A stretch of 64,000 nucleotides of DNA from DLKC01 sp002478885 (GCA_046329585.1 JAXLUI010000001.1:3224001-3288000); one strand, 5' to 3'. Counted from the stretch's first letter, positions 52,448 to 62,053 are shown. Numbers and translations are program-made. Notes: generated by a model from the sequence alone, not told the origin.

Positions 52448-54013
52448 ATGAAATTAAGCCTTCATTTACGATCATCTCTATGTATTGCCATGTTTGCGTG
52501 TACCGCTGCTTCCTGTGCAAAAAAGGAGCAGGGCACCGTGCCTCCGAAGTCATCCAAAAAAGATCTCGTCGCTTTTATTTTTAACAAGGAATCTAATCCT
52601 TCACTTCCCCAGGCGATTGACTGCGAAATAAAAGGCGACACAATTTATGCCGTGGCATTTGCCGGCACAAACATTACTCGCATGAAAGCCGGTTTTGCTA
52701 CAACAGGTGCTAAGGTTACCGTTAACGGAGAATTGCAGGTAACGGAGCAAATGGTGCACGATTTTTCAACACCGATAAAATATATAGTGGAAGCAGAAGA
52801 TGGGAGCGAGAAGACTTATACGGTCAAATTTTCCGATACCAAATTGCCGGTGCTGTACATTTCTACAAACAATATTGCAATCGACAGCAAAGAAGTTTAC
52901 ATACCGGGAAGCATTATTATTAAAAGCAATCTCTCCGGCGATAGCTTATACGGCGGAGACATGCAAATAAGGGGCCGTGGTAATTCCACGTGGGATATGC
53001 CAAAAAAGCCTTATAAAATAAAGCTTAATAAAAAATCGGGTTTGCTTGGCATGAATCAAAGCAAACAATGGGTACTGCTTGCAAACTACGCCGACAAATC
53101 TTTAGTGCGTAATGAAGTGGGCTTTGAATTAAGCCGAAGGCTTGGGTTAGCATACACCGTGGCGGGAAGATTCGTTGATGTTGTTTTGAATGGTGCTTAT
53201 GTTGGTAATTACGAATTGGCTGAGCAGATCGAAGTTGGTTCAACCAAAGTAAATGTACAGGAACAGCCCCAGGGTGGTACTGCATTGCCCGATATTTCGG
53301 GTGGGTATTTAACCGAGATTGATGGATTTTATATGTCGGAACCGGTTTATTTTATCTCCAACCGTGGCATGCCTGTAACAATTCACTACCCTAAAGACGA
53401 TGAGATAAATGATGCGCAGAAAAGCTATATCACTCAATATTACAATATGTTTGAAGATAGTTTGTTTTCAGAAAATTTTGCCGACCCTGTTAATGGCTAT
53501 CAAAAATATTTCGACCTGAAATCATTTGTGAACTGGTATCTCGTAAATGAGATCATCGGTAACCCCGATACTTTCTGGAGTACTTATATGTATAAGAACT
53601 ATAATGATGACAAGCTTTATACCGGTCCAGTGTGGGATCTTGATATTGCTGCCAACAATGACATAAGGCTTGGCGACGTAGTGAATAAAATGATGCTTGA
53701 CGTTGCCTATGAACCCAGGATTTGGGTAAATCGCCTTATTCAGGACAAAGCCGTTCGCAATGCAATACGCGACAGATGGAATGAGGTAAAGGCAAATGTG
53801 AATTCCATACCATCTTATGTTGACCAGCTTGCTGCGCAACTTGCTTACTCGCAGAAGAAAAATTTTCAAACCTGGAATATTCTTAGTGAATTCGTTTACC
53901 TGAACATACAGGCTGCCGGTTCGTATGACGGTGAAGTCGCTTACCTGAAAGGCTACCTTGCCCGGCGAGTTGCCTGGCTAGATACGCAGTTCAATAGCGG
54001 CAGATTTGATTAG
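52448..54013 (+). CDS. CotH-family lipoprotein
   Basis: 521 residues. Signal peptide with a lipobox Cys at C23 (TAASC). An N-terminal immunoglobulin-like domain (about 35-135) ends in YIVEAEDGSEKTYTVKF. The CotH domain follows: MQIRGRGNSTWDMPKKPYKI, KSLVRNEVGFELSRRLG, VVLNGAYVGNYELAEQIE and later VWDLDIAANND. CotH proteins are atypical protein kinases first known from spore coats; in Bacteroidota they are surface lipoproteins of unknown target. The gene stands alone. Confidence 0.9.
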   Translation: MKLSLHLRSSLCIAMFACTAASCAKKEQGTVPPKSSKKDLVAFIFNKESNPSLPQAIDCEIKGDTIYAVAFAGTNITRMKAGFATTGAKVTVNGELQVTEQMVHDFSTPIKYIVEAEDGSEKTYTVKFSDTKLPVLYISTNNIAIDSKEVYIPGSIIIKSNLSGDSLYGGDMQIRGRGNSTWDMPKKPYKIKLNKKSGLLGMNQSKQWVLLANYADKSLVRNEVGFELSRRLGLAYTVAGRFVDVVLNGAYVGNYELAEQIEVGSTKVNVQEQPQGGTALPDISGGYLTEIDGFYMSEPVYFISNRGMPVTIHYPKDDEINDAQKSYITQYYNMFEDSLFSENFADPVNGYQKYFDLKSFVNWYLVNEIIGNPDTFWSTYMYKNYNDDKLYTGPVWDLDIAANNDIRLGDVVNKMMLDVAYEPRIWVNRLIQDKAVRNAIRDRWNEVKANVNSIPSYVDQLAAQLAYSQKKNFQTWNILSEFVYLNIQAAGSYDGEVAYLKGYLARRVAWLDTQFNSGRFD

Positions 54014-54044
54014 CCAAATTTGCCGGTGACATCATGGACAGAAA

Positions 54045-54100
54045 GTTGAAGTGTGCGACGCAACAATTGTACATTTTAGTACAACAGCTGGTAACACAAT
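54045..54100 (-). repeat. two-box intergenic element, copy 20
   Basis: GAAGTGTGCGACGCAAC (palindrome 54054-54062), then CAGCTGGTAACACAAT as a worn box A. It lies between the CotH gene and bioB. Confidence 0.78.
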
Positions 54101-54160
54101 TGCCTTTTTCTGTAACATCAAACAATGATATCCATCAATTTTTCTTAAGGCATTAGTACC

Positions 54161-54168
54161 TATTTTTG
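54161..54168 (+). promoter_or_regulatory. candidate -7 box for bioB
   Basis: TATTTTTG fits TAnnTTTG; transcription would begin about 12 bp before the ATG. Only a T-rich stretch, not a clear TTTG, is seen near -33. Confidence 0.45.
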
Positions 54169-54186
54169 CCCTCATAATTTTGACTC

Positions 54187-55176
54187 ATGCAACAAGAAAT
54201 CCGTAGGGACTGGGCGATAAAGGAAATCCAGGATTTATATAATCAACCTTTGTTAGAGCTTGTATACCGGGCCGCAACGGTACATCGCAAATACAACGAT
54301 ACAGCAGAAGTACAGGTTTGCACGTTGCTTAGTATAAAAACAGGTGGGTGCAGCGAAGATTGCTCTTACTGCCCGCAGGCCGCAAGGTACAGCACTGGTA
54401 TTGATGTACATGCCTTAATGAAAAAGGAGGCTGTGCTCGAATATGCACAGAAAGCAAAAGATGCCGGCAGCACAAGATTTTGTATGGGCGCTGCGTGGCG
54501 CCAGGTAAGAGACAATAAAGATTTTGATCATGTGCTTGATATGGTGCGTGGTGTAAATGAGCTGGGCATGGAAGTCTGTTGCACGCTCGGCATGCTTACT
54601 GAATCGCAGGCGCAGAAGCTTGCTGACGCCGGCCTTTATGCGTACAATCACAACCTTGATACTTCATCAGAGTATTATAGCGAGATTATCACAACACGCA
54701 CTTACAATGACAGGTTGGAAACACTGGATAATGTTCGCAAAGCCGGTGTTACTGTTTGTTGCGGCGGCATTATTGGCCTTGGTGAAACCCACGAAGACCG
54801 GATAAAAATGTTGCACACCCTGTCAACGATGCCCGAGCATCCTGAAAGTGTGCCAATTAATGCACTCGTTGCAATAAAAGGCACCCCGCTGGAGAATAAC
54901 CCGAAAGTAGATATCTGGGATATGGTTCGCATGATTGCTACGGCAAGAATATTAATGCCAAAGTCAATGGTGCGTTTGAGTGCAGGAAGAACGGATATGA
55001 GTGTTGCTGAACAAGCTCTTTGCTTTATGGCCGGTGCTAATTCTATATTCGCAGGTGAAAAATTGCTTACAACGCCCAACCCTTCTTTCGAAGAAGATCA
55101 TGTAATGTTCCAACTATTGGGACTTAAACCCCGTGAGGCATTTAAAGAAGAAAAGGTTGCTGAAGAAGTTCTTTGA
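54187..55176 (+). CDS. bioB: biotin synthase (radical SAM)
   Basis: 329 residues. It inserts sulfur into dethiobiotin. The 4Fe-4S-SAM motif is C55-x3-C59-x2-C62 in GGCSEDCSYCPQAARY. Downstream runs EVCCTLGMLTESQAQKLADA, NHNLDTSSEYY, CCGGIIGLGE and RLSAGRTDMS, which carries the conserved Arg of the 2Fe-2S site, are all typical. It is a single-gene unit with its own -7 box and terminator; no other bio genes are in the window. Confidence 0.97.
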   Translation: MQQEIRRDWAIKEIQDLYNQPLLELVYRAATVHRKYNDTAEVQVCTLLSIKTGGCSEDCSYCPQAARYSTGIDVHALMKKEAVLEYAQKAKDAGSTRFCMGAAWRQVRDNKDFDHVLDMVRGVNELGMEVCCTLGMLTESQAQKLADAGLYAYNHNLDTSSEYYSEIITTRTYNDRLETLDNVRKAGVTVCCGGIIGLGETHEDRIKMLHTLSTMPEHPESVPINALVAIKGTPLENNPKVDIWDMVRMIATARILMPKSMVRLSAGRTDMSVAEQALCFMAGANSIFAGEKLLTTPNPSFEEDHVMFQLLGLKPREAFKEEKVAEEVL

Positions 55177-55194
55177 TTTTTTAGCTTAAAATAG

Positions 55195-55228
55195 AAAAGC
55201 TCCCGGGGTAGCTACCCGGGAGCTTTTT
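55195..55228 (+). terminator. terminator of bioB
   Basis: AAAAGCTCCCGGG pairs with CCCGGGAGCTTTT around a short loop, followed by TGTG; a long GC-rich stem with a T-run. Confidence 0.9.
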
Positions 55229-55382
55229 GTGAATGTTGCTAACGAAAGTCGCCCCATAATTCTGATGTTGAGATTCTTACTTTGATGACTTCTTTGCTAG
55301 GTCTCGCATTAGTTAAGACCAAGAAATACCTAAATCGCGAAATCAGTAATCTTAGTCATTTATTTTGTTTTTCTTTACAGCC

Positions 55383-56291
55383 ATGTCGCACGTAAGTGAT
55401 ATCAGGTTTGTAAAACGTTCAATGTCTGCCAATGCAGTTTTTTCCATTCTTATACCTACATGGAACAATCTGCCTTATCTCAAACTTTGTATTGACAGCA
55501 TAAGGAAACACTCTACACTTCAGCATCAGCTAATCGTTCACATCAATGAAGGTAATGACGGCACAAGAGAATGGGTGGCTTCGCAGAGTGATATTGATTA
55601 TACAGCCAGCGATACAAACATAGGCGTTTGCTATGCATTGAATGCAGCCGCACAACTTGCATCAACCAACTATATTCTTTACCTCAACGACGATATGTAC
55701 ACATGCCCGCAATGGGATAAATATTTGTTAGAAGAGATCAACGCTGTTGGACACGATGATTTCTTTATTTCGGGCACAGCTATAGAACCCGTTGCGCAAA
55801 GCATTTGTTCAATTGAAAAAAATTACGGCGCCGATATTGAATCTTTTAATGAAGCGCTGCTGTTGAACGAGTTTGCCGCATTGCCTTTTAGCGATTGGCT
55901 CGGGGCAACCTGGCCACCAAATGTGCTCCACAAAAAAAATTGGGATCTTGTCGGAGGTTATAGCACCGAGTTTACGCCCGGCATGTATTCTGACCCTGAT
56001 TTTTCTATGAAGTTGTGGCAGGCAGGCATTCGTTTTTTTAAAGGCGCATCCAAGAGTCGCGTTTATCATTTCGGATCAAGGTCGGTGAAACGCGTTGCGA
56101 AAAATCCCGGCTACTATACATTCATTTCCAAATGGGGTATGAGTTCCAGCACCGTTACAAAAATATACTTACGAAGAGGTGTGCCGTTTGATGGCCAGCT
56201 TACAGAACCACGCATTTCTCAAATTATACGTGTTAAAAATCTTTTCAAGCGAATTGTTGCAGCATTTAAGCGGAGCATATTTTTTTTGTAG
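55383..56291 (+). CDS. family 2 glycosyltransferase
   Basis: About 302 residues. The GT-A fold is seen in FSILIPTWNNLPYLKLCIDS, the metal-binding YLNDDMY and the acceptor-side run SDPDFSMKLWQAGIRFF. Starts at ATG 55383 or 55422 are both possible; the second begins right before the conserved strand. The donor and acceptor are unknown. No polysaccharide gene cluster surrounds it. Its stop codon lies inside a two-box element, so the last residues (SIFFL) are partly encoded by the repeat T-tract. Confidence 0.88.
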   Translation: MSHVSDIRFVKRSMSANAVFSILIPTWNNLPYLKLCIDSIRKHSTLQHQLIVHINEGNDGTREWVASQSDIDYTASDTNIGVCYALNAAAQLASTNYILYLNDDMYTCPQWDKYLLEEINAVGHDDFFISGTAIEPVAQSICSIEKNYGADIESFNEALLLNEFAALPFSDWLGATWPPNVLHKKNWDLVGGYSTEFTPGMYSDPDFSMKLWQAGIRFFKGASKSRVYHFGSRSVKRVAKNPGYYTFISKWGMSSSTVTKIYLRRGVPFDGQLTEPRISQIIRVKNLFKRIVAAFKRSIFFL

Positions 56292-56339
56292 CCAGCTGCA
56301 GAATATAGGTGAGACTTTGCTTGCGTCGCACTCTTCAAC
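56280..56339 (+). repeat. two-box intergenic element, copy 21
   Basis: T8-GTAGCCAGC, in which TAG is the stop codon of the glycosyltransferase, then CTTGCGTCGCACTCTTCAACTGC (palindrome 56322-56330). The clearest case of element and gene end sharing bases. Confidence 0.85.
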
Positions 56340-56367
56340 TGCAGTATTTCTAGTGGCCAGCAAGCGG

Positions 56368-58155
56368 CTAGCTGTAAATTCTTTCCACTTCGTCTTTATA
56401 TTTCTCCATAATGATTTTTCTTTTGAGGCTCATCTTTGGGGTCATTTCGCCGGTATCAACACTCCACTCACGCGGCAGCAATTCAAATTTTTTGATCTGC
56501 TCAACATGATTGAATTTCGGGTTCATTGATTCAACAATATTCTTATAATGATTTAGCACTTGTTCATTCTTTATCGCCGCTTCATTACTATTGAAAGAAA
56601 TATTGTGTTCTTTCATCCACACTTTCAAAGTTGCGAATGAGGGCACGATCAGCGCACCCACAAATTTTCTTTCTGCGCCTACTACCATTACCTGTTCAAT
56701 GAATAGACTTGATTTCAAAAGATTTTCGATTGGCTGCGGCGCAACATATTTGCCGCCGCTGGTTTTAAATAATTCTTTTTTGCGGTCGGTAATCTTTAGA
56801 AATTTATTGTTGATCCATGTTCCTATGTCGCCCGTGTGCAGCCAGCCATCGATCACTGTTTCGGCAGTCAGATCTGGCCGCTTATAATAGCCTTTCATTA
56901 CGCTTGGGCCTTTAACAAGTATTTCGCCATCTTCTGCAAGCTTTACAACAATATCATTAATTGGCGGGCCAACAGTGCCTATCATCATACCGCCCGGTTC
57001 CTGCCTGTTCACTGCTATAACGGGACTGTTTTCGGTTGGGCCATATCCTTCAAAAACCGGGATTTTTGCTCCGTTAAAAATGCGCAACAGTTTTTCCTGG
57101 CATGCCGCCCCGCCGGTAATGATGCACTTTACATTATTACCTAGTGCCTCCCGCCATTTGGAGAAAATGAGCTTATTAGCGATGGCAAGCTTTAAGTTGT
57201 AGTATACCCCACCGCTATGCAGGTTGTCATATTTTTCCGCAAGATCAACCGACCAATAGAATAATTTCCTTTTAAAGCCGGTAAGTTCATTGCCTTTACT
57301 CATGATACGTTCAAAAACTTTTTCAAGTAATCTCGGAACGGTCGTAAACATATCCGGCATGACTTCTTTAAGGTTATCGCCAATGCTGTCGAGGCTTTCA
57401 GCATAATAAATGCTTATCCCGCTAAACAGGTAAATGTAGCTTACATTTTTTTCGAAAATATGATTGAGTGGCAAAAAGCTGAGTGCTTTATAATCCGGCG
57501 CATCAGGAAAGGGAAAACTGGCCTTGCCATCTAATAAGTTGCTTACAATGTTCTTGTGAGTGAGCATAACACCTTTTGGTGTGCCGGTGGTACCTGAAGT
57601 ATAAATGATGGTGGCGAGATGCGATTCGGGTATAGACTTCTTTATCTGTTCTACCTGTGCTATCGTTTCGGGTGTTGCGAGTGCGGAGATCGCATTCCAG
57701 TGGTCTGCGCCTTCCACCTGGTCGAAAGCATAGATATTTTTTAATGAAGGAATATTTTGTGCAATGGCTTTTACTTTCTCGTAGAGATCTTTTCCGCTTA
57801 CAAAAACATATTTAACCTGCGCGTCGTTGAATATAAACTGTATTTCGGTTGGGTTTGTGGTCGGATAAACAGGAACAAGCATTGCCCCAAGCTGTTGCAC
57901 GGCCATATCTGTAATAATCCACTCGGGCCGGTTGTTGCTGATGATCCCGATTTTATCGGCGCCTTCGTCGCTCCAGTCGTTGGCACTTACACTCAACTGC
58001 AATAAACCTGCACTTAGGTTATTCACTTTTTCTTTTACTTCCCTTGTAGAATATTTGCGCCATGCCCCGTTTTCCTTTGCGGCGAGCATATCCTGCTTAT
58101 CAAATTTTTCAAGTTGATAGTCTACGCAATCAAATAACCTGCGTGGTTGAACCAT
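56368..58155 (-). CDS. long-chain acyl-CoA synthetase (AMP-forming)
   Basis: 595 residues. AMP-binding P-loop ATIIYTSGTTGTPKGVMLTH, then ALSFLPLNHIFEKNVSYIYL, FEGYGPTENSPVIAVN, and the adenylation hinge region WLHTGDIGTWINNKFLKITD. The C-terminal DRKKELFKTSGGKYVAPQPI is typical of the FadD15-like group. It activates fatty acids to acyl-CoA at the inner membrane face. It stands alone, convergent with the glycosyltransferase. Confidence 0.93.
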   Translation of the reverse strand: MVQPRRLFDCVDYQLEKFDKQDMLAAKENGAWRKYSTREVKEKVNNLSAGLLQLSVSANDWSDEGADKIGIISNNRPEWIITDMAVQQLGAMLVPVYPTTNPTEIQFIFNDAQVKYVFVSGKDLYEKVKAIAQNIPSLKNIYAFDQVEGADHWNAISALATPETIAQVEQIKKSIPESHLATIIYTSGTTGTPKGVMLTHKNIVSNLLDGKASFPFPDAPDYKALSFLPLNHIFEKNVSYIYLFSGISIYYAESLDSIGDNLKEVMPDMFTTVPRLLEKVFERIMSKGNELTGFKRKLFYWSVDLAEKYDNLHSGGVYYNLKLAIANKLIFSKWREALGNNVKCIITGGAACQEKLLRIFNGAKIPVFEGYGPTENSPVIAVNRQEPGGMMIGTVGPPINDIVVKLAEDGEILVKGPSVMKGYYKRPDLTAETVIDGWLHTGDIGTWINNKFLKITDRKKELFKTSGGKYVAPQPIENLLKSSLFIEQVMVVGAERKFVGALIVPSFATLKVWMKEHNISFNSNEAAIKNEQVLNHYKNIVESMNPKFNHVEQIKKFELLPREWSVDTGEMTPKMSLKRKIIMEKYKDEVERIYS

Positions 58156-58624
58156 GTTGCAATCGTTGTAAAATCAAAAATTAGTTTCAAATATAGCCAG
58201 TCGGTGTAAATGGCTTTTGCTTTTTTGGTTTTTCATTTCCGACGTTAATAAAGCCATTGTTCTTGCCGTAAGATAGAAAAAAGGCTGAATAATAAAACCC
58301 GGCAGCTCATTGATTTTGCAACAATTTATGTTGCTACGGGTTATAATGTACACGCTGTGCGACGCAACCGGGATGCCACAGGAATCGACAGCCGGGCCAA
58401 TAATATGAAGCGTCAGTAAATTTTAGCCATGCATTTTTGGCGTAACAATGATGCGATGCCATTTTTTTGCTTTTTAATATTGCCGATTGATGGGATAACG
58501 GCGGGCATAATGACATAAAGTCTTCTTTAAGATTGACCAAATGCATGGTTCGGTATTTGATTATGGAAGAAATTCCCTATAATTTCATTGCTTATTGTAT
58601 CCCGAATTCCAAACCAATTGATGT
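58156..58624. other. 469-bp divergent gap between acyl-CoA synthetase and ABC exporter
   Basis: One two-box element (58348-58403). TTTG at 58556 followed after about 18-20 bases by TATAATTTC could be the exporter promoter, with a poor -7 match. The rest is AT-rich, with no gene. Confidence 0.5.
58348..58403 (-). repeat. two-box intergenic element, copy 22
   Basis: GTACACGCTGTGCGACGCAAC (palindrome 58358-58366), GATGCC, then GCCGGGCCAATAAT; distance 31 bp. It lies between divergent genes. Confidence 0.9.
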
Positions 58625-60403
58625 ATGAAGATATTATTGAAATACCTTAAGCCATACCGCGGTCTCGTGTTGCTGGCATTATTACTCGCTACGATTAATC
58701 AAACATTTTCTTTGTTCGACCCCATGATCTTTGGTAAAGTTATTGACCTTTTTGCCAACAGTCCGCACAAGGCCAATGATGGCACCGTAAGAACAGAAGG
58801 TATGTACATTTCGGGCATCATGTTCTACCTTTTGCTGTTGGTGGGCACCGCAATGGTAAGCCGTATAGCCAAAGCATTCCAGGATTATTTTTCCAACGTA
58901 ATTATTCAAAAATTCGGTGCGAAGATTTTTACAGACGGCCTGAAGCATTCGATGCGGCTGCCGTACCAGGATTTTGAAGACCAGCGCAGCGGGGAAACGC
59001 TTTCTGTTTTGAACAAAGTACGCGCCGATACGGAAAAATTTATCAGCAATTTTATTAATGTAGTATTTGGTATCCTTGTTAGCGTTGTGTTTGTTACCAT
59101 TTACTCTATAAGGTTGCATTGGAGCATTATACCTATTTATTTTGGCGGCACGGTTATTATAGGGCTTGTAACCAACCTGCTCAGCAAGAGAATCAAGGGT
59201 ATTCAAAAAAATATTGTAAAAGAAACCAATGCACTTGCGGGCTCCACAACGGAATCACTACGTAACATAGAGCTTGTAAAAAGCCTTGGCCTTACGGAGC
59301 AGGAAGTAGACAGGTTAAACGTGAACACTTACAAAATACTTGGCCTTGAATTAAGAAAAGTAAAAAGCATACGTGCCTTGAGTTTTGTGCAGGGCACCAT
59401 GGTTAATTTTCTAAGACAGGTTATCACCTTTACATTGCTGTGGTTAATATTCAGGGATGTGATTACTACTGGTCAAATGATTTCACTGCAGTTCTACAGC
59501 TTCTTTATATTTGGCCCGTTGCAGGAGATCGGCAGCATTATTATCTCGTACCGTGAGGCGGAAGCTTCGCTCAATAATTTCGACGCGCTCATGAAACGTA
59601 CAGTTGAGCAAAAGCCCGACAAGCCGAAACGTGTTGGCCCCATCGACGAACTTGAGTTCATTAATGTTTCTTTCCAACACCAAACTGCAAACTTCAGGGC
59701 TTTGGAAAATATTAGCTTCGATGTTAAGAAAGGAGAAACAATAGCATTTGTTGGTCCTTCCGGTTCCGGTAAAAGTACATTGGTAAAGCTACTGGTAGGA
59801 TTGTACCGAACCAACGAAGGCCGCGTACTATACAACAATATCGATGGCAATATGATGGACTTTGATGAATTGCGCAGCCAAATCGGTTTTGTAACGCAAG
59901 ACACGCAACTGTTTGCTGGCACCATCAAAGAAAACCTCGCTTTTGTAAAACCTGGTGCTACTGACGAAGAACTGCTCGATGCCATGAATAAGGCAAGTTG
60001 CCAAAACCTGCTTTCGCGAGCAGAAAACGGTATATATACGGTCATTGGTGAAGGTGGATTAAAACTGAGTGGTGGCGAAAAACAGAGACTAAGCATTGCA
60101 CGTTCACTGTTACGTCATCCGCGTTTATTGATTTTTGATGAGGCTACTTCGTCACTCGATTCCATTACCGAGGAAGAAATTACTTCCACTATAAAGAATA
60201 TCTCCGTTCAACGTGAACAGATCACGGTTTTAATTGCGCACCGCCTGAGCACGATCATGCATGCCGATAAAATTTATGTGCTTGAACGTGGCCAGATCAT
60301 TGAAACAGGTACGCATCAGCAGTTGCTCAATGAAAAGGGATTGTATTACGCCATGTGGCGCCAGCAGATCGGTGAAAGAAAATATGCGACAGCAATGGCG
60401 TAG
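58625..60403 (+). CDS. ABC exporter (fused permease and ATPase)
   Basis: 592 residues. Six transmembrane helices lie in about residues 1-320. The ATPase follows: Walker A GPSGSGKST with K383, Q-loop in GFVTQDTQLF, signature LSGGEKQR, Walker B LLIFDEATSSLD with E506, and the H-loop in LIAHRLST. This is the type IV (MsbA/multidrug) half-transporter layout, which works as a homodimer. The substrate is unknown; lipids or drugs are usual. It stands alone and its stop is followed at once by a repeat and then a terminator. Confidence 0.93.
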   Translation: MKILLKYLKPYRGLVLLALLLATINQTFSLFDPMIFGKVIDLFANSPHKANDGTVRTEGMYISGIMFYLLLLVGTAMVSRIAKAFQDYFSNVIIQKFGAKIFTDGLKHSMRLPYQDFEDQRSGETLSVLNKVRADTEKFISNFINVVFGILVSVVFVTIYSIRLHWSIIPIYFGGTVIIGLVTNLLSKRIKGIQKNIVKETNALAGSTTESLRNIELVKSLGLTEQEVDRLNVNTYKILGLELRKVKSIRALSFVQGTMVNFLRQVITFTLLWLIFRDVITTGQMISLQFYSFFIFGPLQEIGSIIISYREAEASLNNFDALMKRTVEQKPDKPKRVGPIDELEFINVSFQHQTANFRALENISFDVKKGETIAFVGPSGSGKSTLVKLLVGLYRTNEGRVLYNNIDGNMMDFDELRSQIGFVTQDTQLFAGTIKENLAFVKPGATDEELLDAMNKASCQNLLSRAENGIYTVIGEGGLKLSGGEKQRLSIARSLLRHPRLLIFDEATSSLDSITEEEITSTIKNISVQREQITVLIAHRLSTIMHADKIYVLERGQIIETGTHQQLLNEKGLYYAMWRQQIGERKYATAMA

Positions 60404-60405
60404 TA

Positions 60406-60462
60406 TTTTTTGGTGCCCGGCTACTGAATATTTCCAGGCATCGTTGCGTCGCACTCTTGTAC
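60406..60462 (+). repeat. two-box intergenic element, copy 23
   Basis: TTTTTTGGTGCCCGGC starts 2 bp after the exporter stop; then GGCATC and GTTGCGTCGCACTCTTGTAC (palindrome 60445-60453); distance 30 bp. One of the best-matching copies, placed between the stop and the terminator. Confidence 0.94.
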
Positions 60463-60482
60463 TGCAATACGCAATGCAGCAA

Positions 60483-60513
60483 AAAAAGGACGGCTATTCC
60501 GGCCGTCCTTTTT
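60483..60513. terminator. bidirectional terminator between exporter and OmpA-like genes
   Basis: AAAAAGGACGGC pairs with GCCGTCCTTTTT around a 7-base loop, a perfect 12-bp stem with A/T flanks serving both convergent genes. Confidence 0.9.
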
Positions 60514-60534
60514 AGTATTGTTATTTCTGCAGTA

Positions 60535-61266
60535 CTACTTAGCTCTTACATTAATCGATATTCTTCTGTCCTTTGCTTTTTCGGCATCAGGGGCATCCAT
60601 AGCCGCCTTGGCAAAGGCAGAGCCATAACCTTCCGCACCAACCAGTTGGGCCGCGTTTGCACCGGAAAGTCTTAATGCATTCAACACCGCTTCAGCCCGG
60701 TCCTGCGAAAGTTTCAAGTTCGCAACGCTATCGCCTGTTCTATCGGTATATCCACCAATTTTTATTTTCAATTTCGGATATGCTTTAAGAATGGTAACAA
60801 TATTCTGAACCTGGTGCAAACTTGAATCGGTGAGTTCTGCGCTACCCGATTTGAAATTGAGATCGTCAAAATCAAACCACCTTTTTTTGCTGATACTGTC
60901 CGCCGGGTCCGTTGAAGACACATAAATAAGCAATTGTTTCTCCACTCCATTTTGAAAAGCGTTAATAGTGGTGTTGGCATTTATTCGAATGGTCAGCGGT
61001 TTGCGGGCCGAAACAGTGTCGGCCGCCACAACATTATTCGCAACAGCCACCGGACTTGAGTCGGCGTAAGCGTCCTGTGTGTCCTGCATACCAGGAACAA
61101 GATTGTTTTCATTTCCGTGGAAGAAGTAAAGCACAAGGCCACTTGCCAGCACCAATAATAATAGTGGCAATAACCAACCCATGCCTTTTTGCGCATCGTG
61201 TTGCGCTGTTGTTGTTTCTGAAACATCCAGCTCATGCTGGTCTTCGGGCATTTGAAAAGACGACAT
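60535..61266 (-). CDS. OmpA-like domain protein with single membrane anchor
   Basis: 243 residues. A polar N-terminus, one transmembrane helix (about 30-50) and a linker lead to a C-terminal OmpA/MotB domain (about 125-243). The domain shows DDLNFKSGSAELTDSS, KIKIGGYTDRTGDSVANLKL and LVGAEGYGSAF. Such domains bind peptidoglycan in the periplasm. There is no barrel and no lipobox, so it is anchored in the inner membrane. It precedes nothing operonic; the LolA-like gene is 85 bp upstream on the same strand. Confidence 0.9.
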   Translation of the reverse strand: MSSFQMPEDQHELDVSETTTAQHDAQKGMGWLLPLLLLVLASGLVLYFFHGNENNLVPGMQDTQDAYADSSPVAVANNVVAADTVSARKPLTIRINANTTINAFQNGVEKQLLIYVSSTDPADSISKKRWFDFDDLNFKSGSAELTDSSLHQVQNIVTILKAYPKLKIKIGGYTDRTGDSVANLKLSQDRAEAVLNALRLSGANAAQLVGAEGYGSAFAKAAMDAPDAEKAKDRRISINVRAK

Positions 61267-61351
61267 GCAGATTGTTTTAAACTTAAAACTAAGGAAATTG
61301 AAATTACAACTTGAGGGTTAAAAAAATCGGTCTATTTTTTCTCGGTTGCAG

Positions 61352-62053
61352 TTAGTCCTGTTTTTTAAAGACTGCATCATCAACGCCTTTATTGATAGTG
61401 TAAGAATTATATGTTATTTCAACACGGCCTTTTCTATTTTTCAGTTTTTCCATATCGGATGACTTTTGGCCGTCATCAAATTCAAGTGATATACCTTTTG
61501 GCAACTTATAGTCTTTTGTATTAAAGCTGAACACCACCTTATCGGGTAAGCCATAATTTATGTACTTACCATAACTCATAGCGATTTCATAAGTGCCGTT
61601 TTCTTTTGTAGTGGTTACAGCTTTTCTAACAACGAGATTTACTTCATCTATATACAAAGTTGACAGAACAATTTCACTGCTTTCGTCGCCGGGCAATAGC
61701 TTTACCACTTTTGTATTAACGCCATCCACAACTGTTTCGCCTGCCGCAAGTGCTACAAAGCTTCCTGTTGTTACCAATGAATTCATATTTACGCTCACGC
61801 CACCTTTCGGCAGAATGGAAATGCCACCATCTTTTTTCAGCCTGAACTTGTTGGGCTTTTTAAAATACACTTTCACTTTTCCTGCAGGCGCTTTTATAAA
61901 TGTTACGTCGGTCTTTAAATTTCCATCGGCTGTATAGTCGTTTACCAAGTCGAGTTTTGCTTTTACTTTGTTCACAAGCTCCGTCATATCCTGTGCATAC
62001 AGATTAGGGTGAATACACTGTGTGAAGAATAGAAAGGCGAATATTTTTTTCAT
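61352..62053 (-). CDS. LolA-like periplasmic protein (outer-membrane lipoprotein sorting type)
   Basis: 233 residues with a signal peptide (KKIFAFLFFTQCIHPNLYAQ). The LolA/LolB half-barrel pattern is visible: VKVYFKKPNKFRLKKDGGIS, VLSTLYIDEVNLVVRKAVTT, then YGLPDKVVFSFNTKDYKLPK. Relatives in Bacteroidota carry outer-membrane lipoproteins or are of unknown role. It is not next to the LolC/E-like permease of this window. No operon is evident. Confidence 0.82.
   Translation of the reverse strand: MKKIFAFLFFTQCIHPNLYAQDMTELVNKVKAKLDLVNDYTADGNLKTDVTFIKAPAGKVKVYFKKPNKFRLKKDGGISILPKGGVSVNMNSLVTTGSFVALAAGETVVDGVNTKVVKLLPGDESSEIVLSTLYIDEVNLVVRKAVTTTKENGTYEIAMSYGKYINYGLPDKVVFSFNTKDYKLPKGISLEFDDGQKSSDMEKLKNRKGRVEITYNSYTINKGVDDAVFKKQD

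Noticed and set aside
55229..55382. Possible RNA gene between bioB and the glycosyltransferase
   Set aside because: No tRNA-like cloverleaf or strong structure found beyond the bioB terminator.
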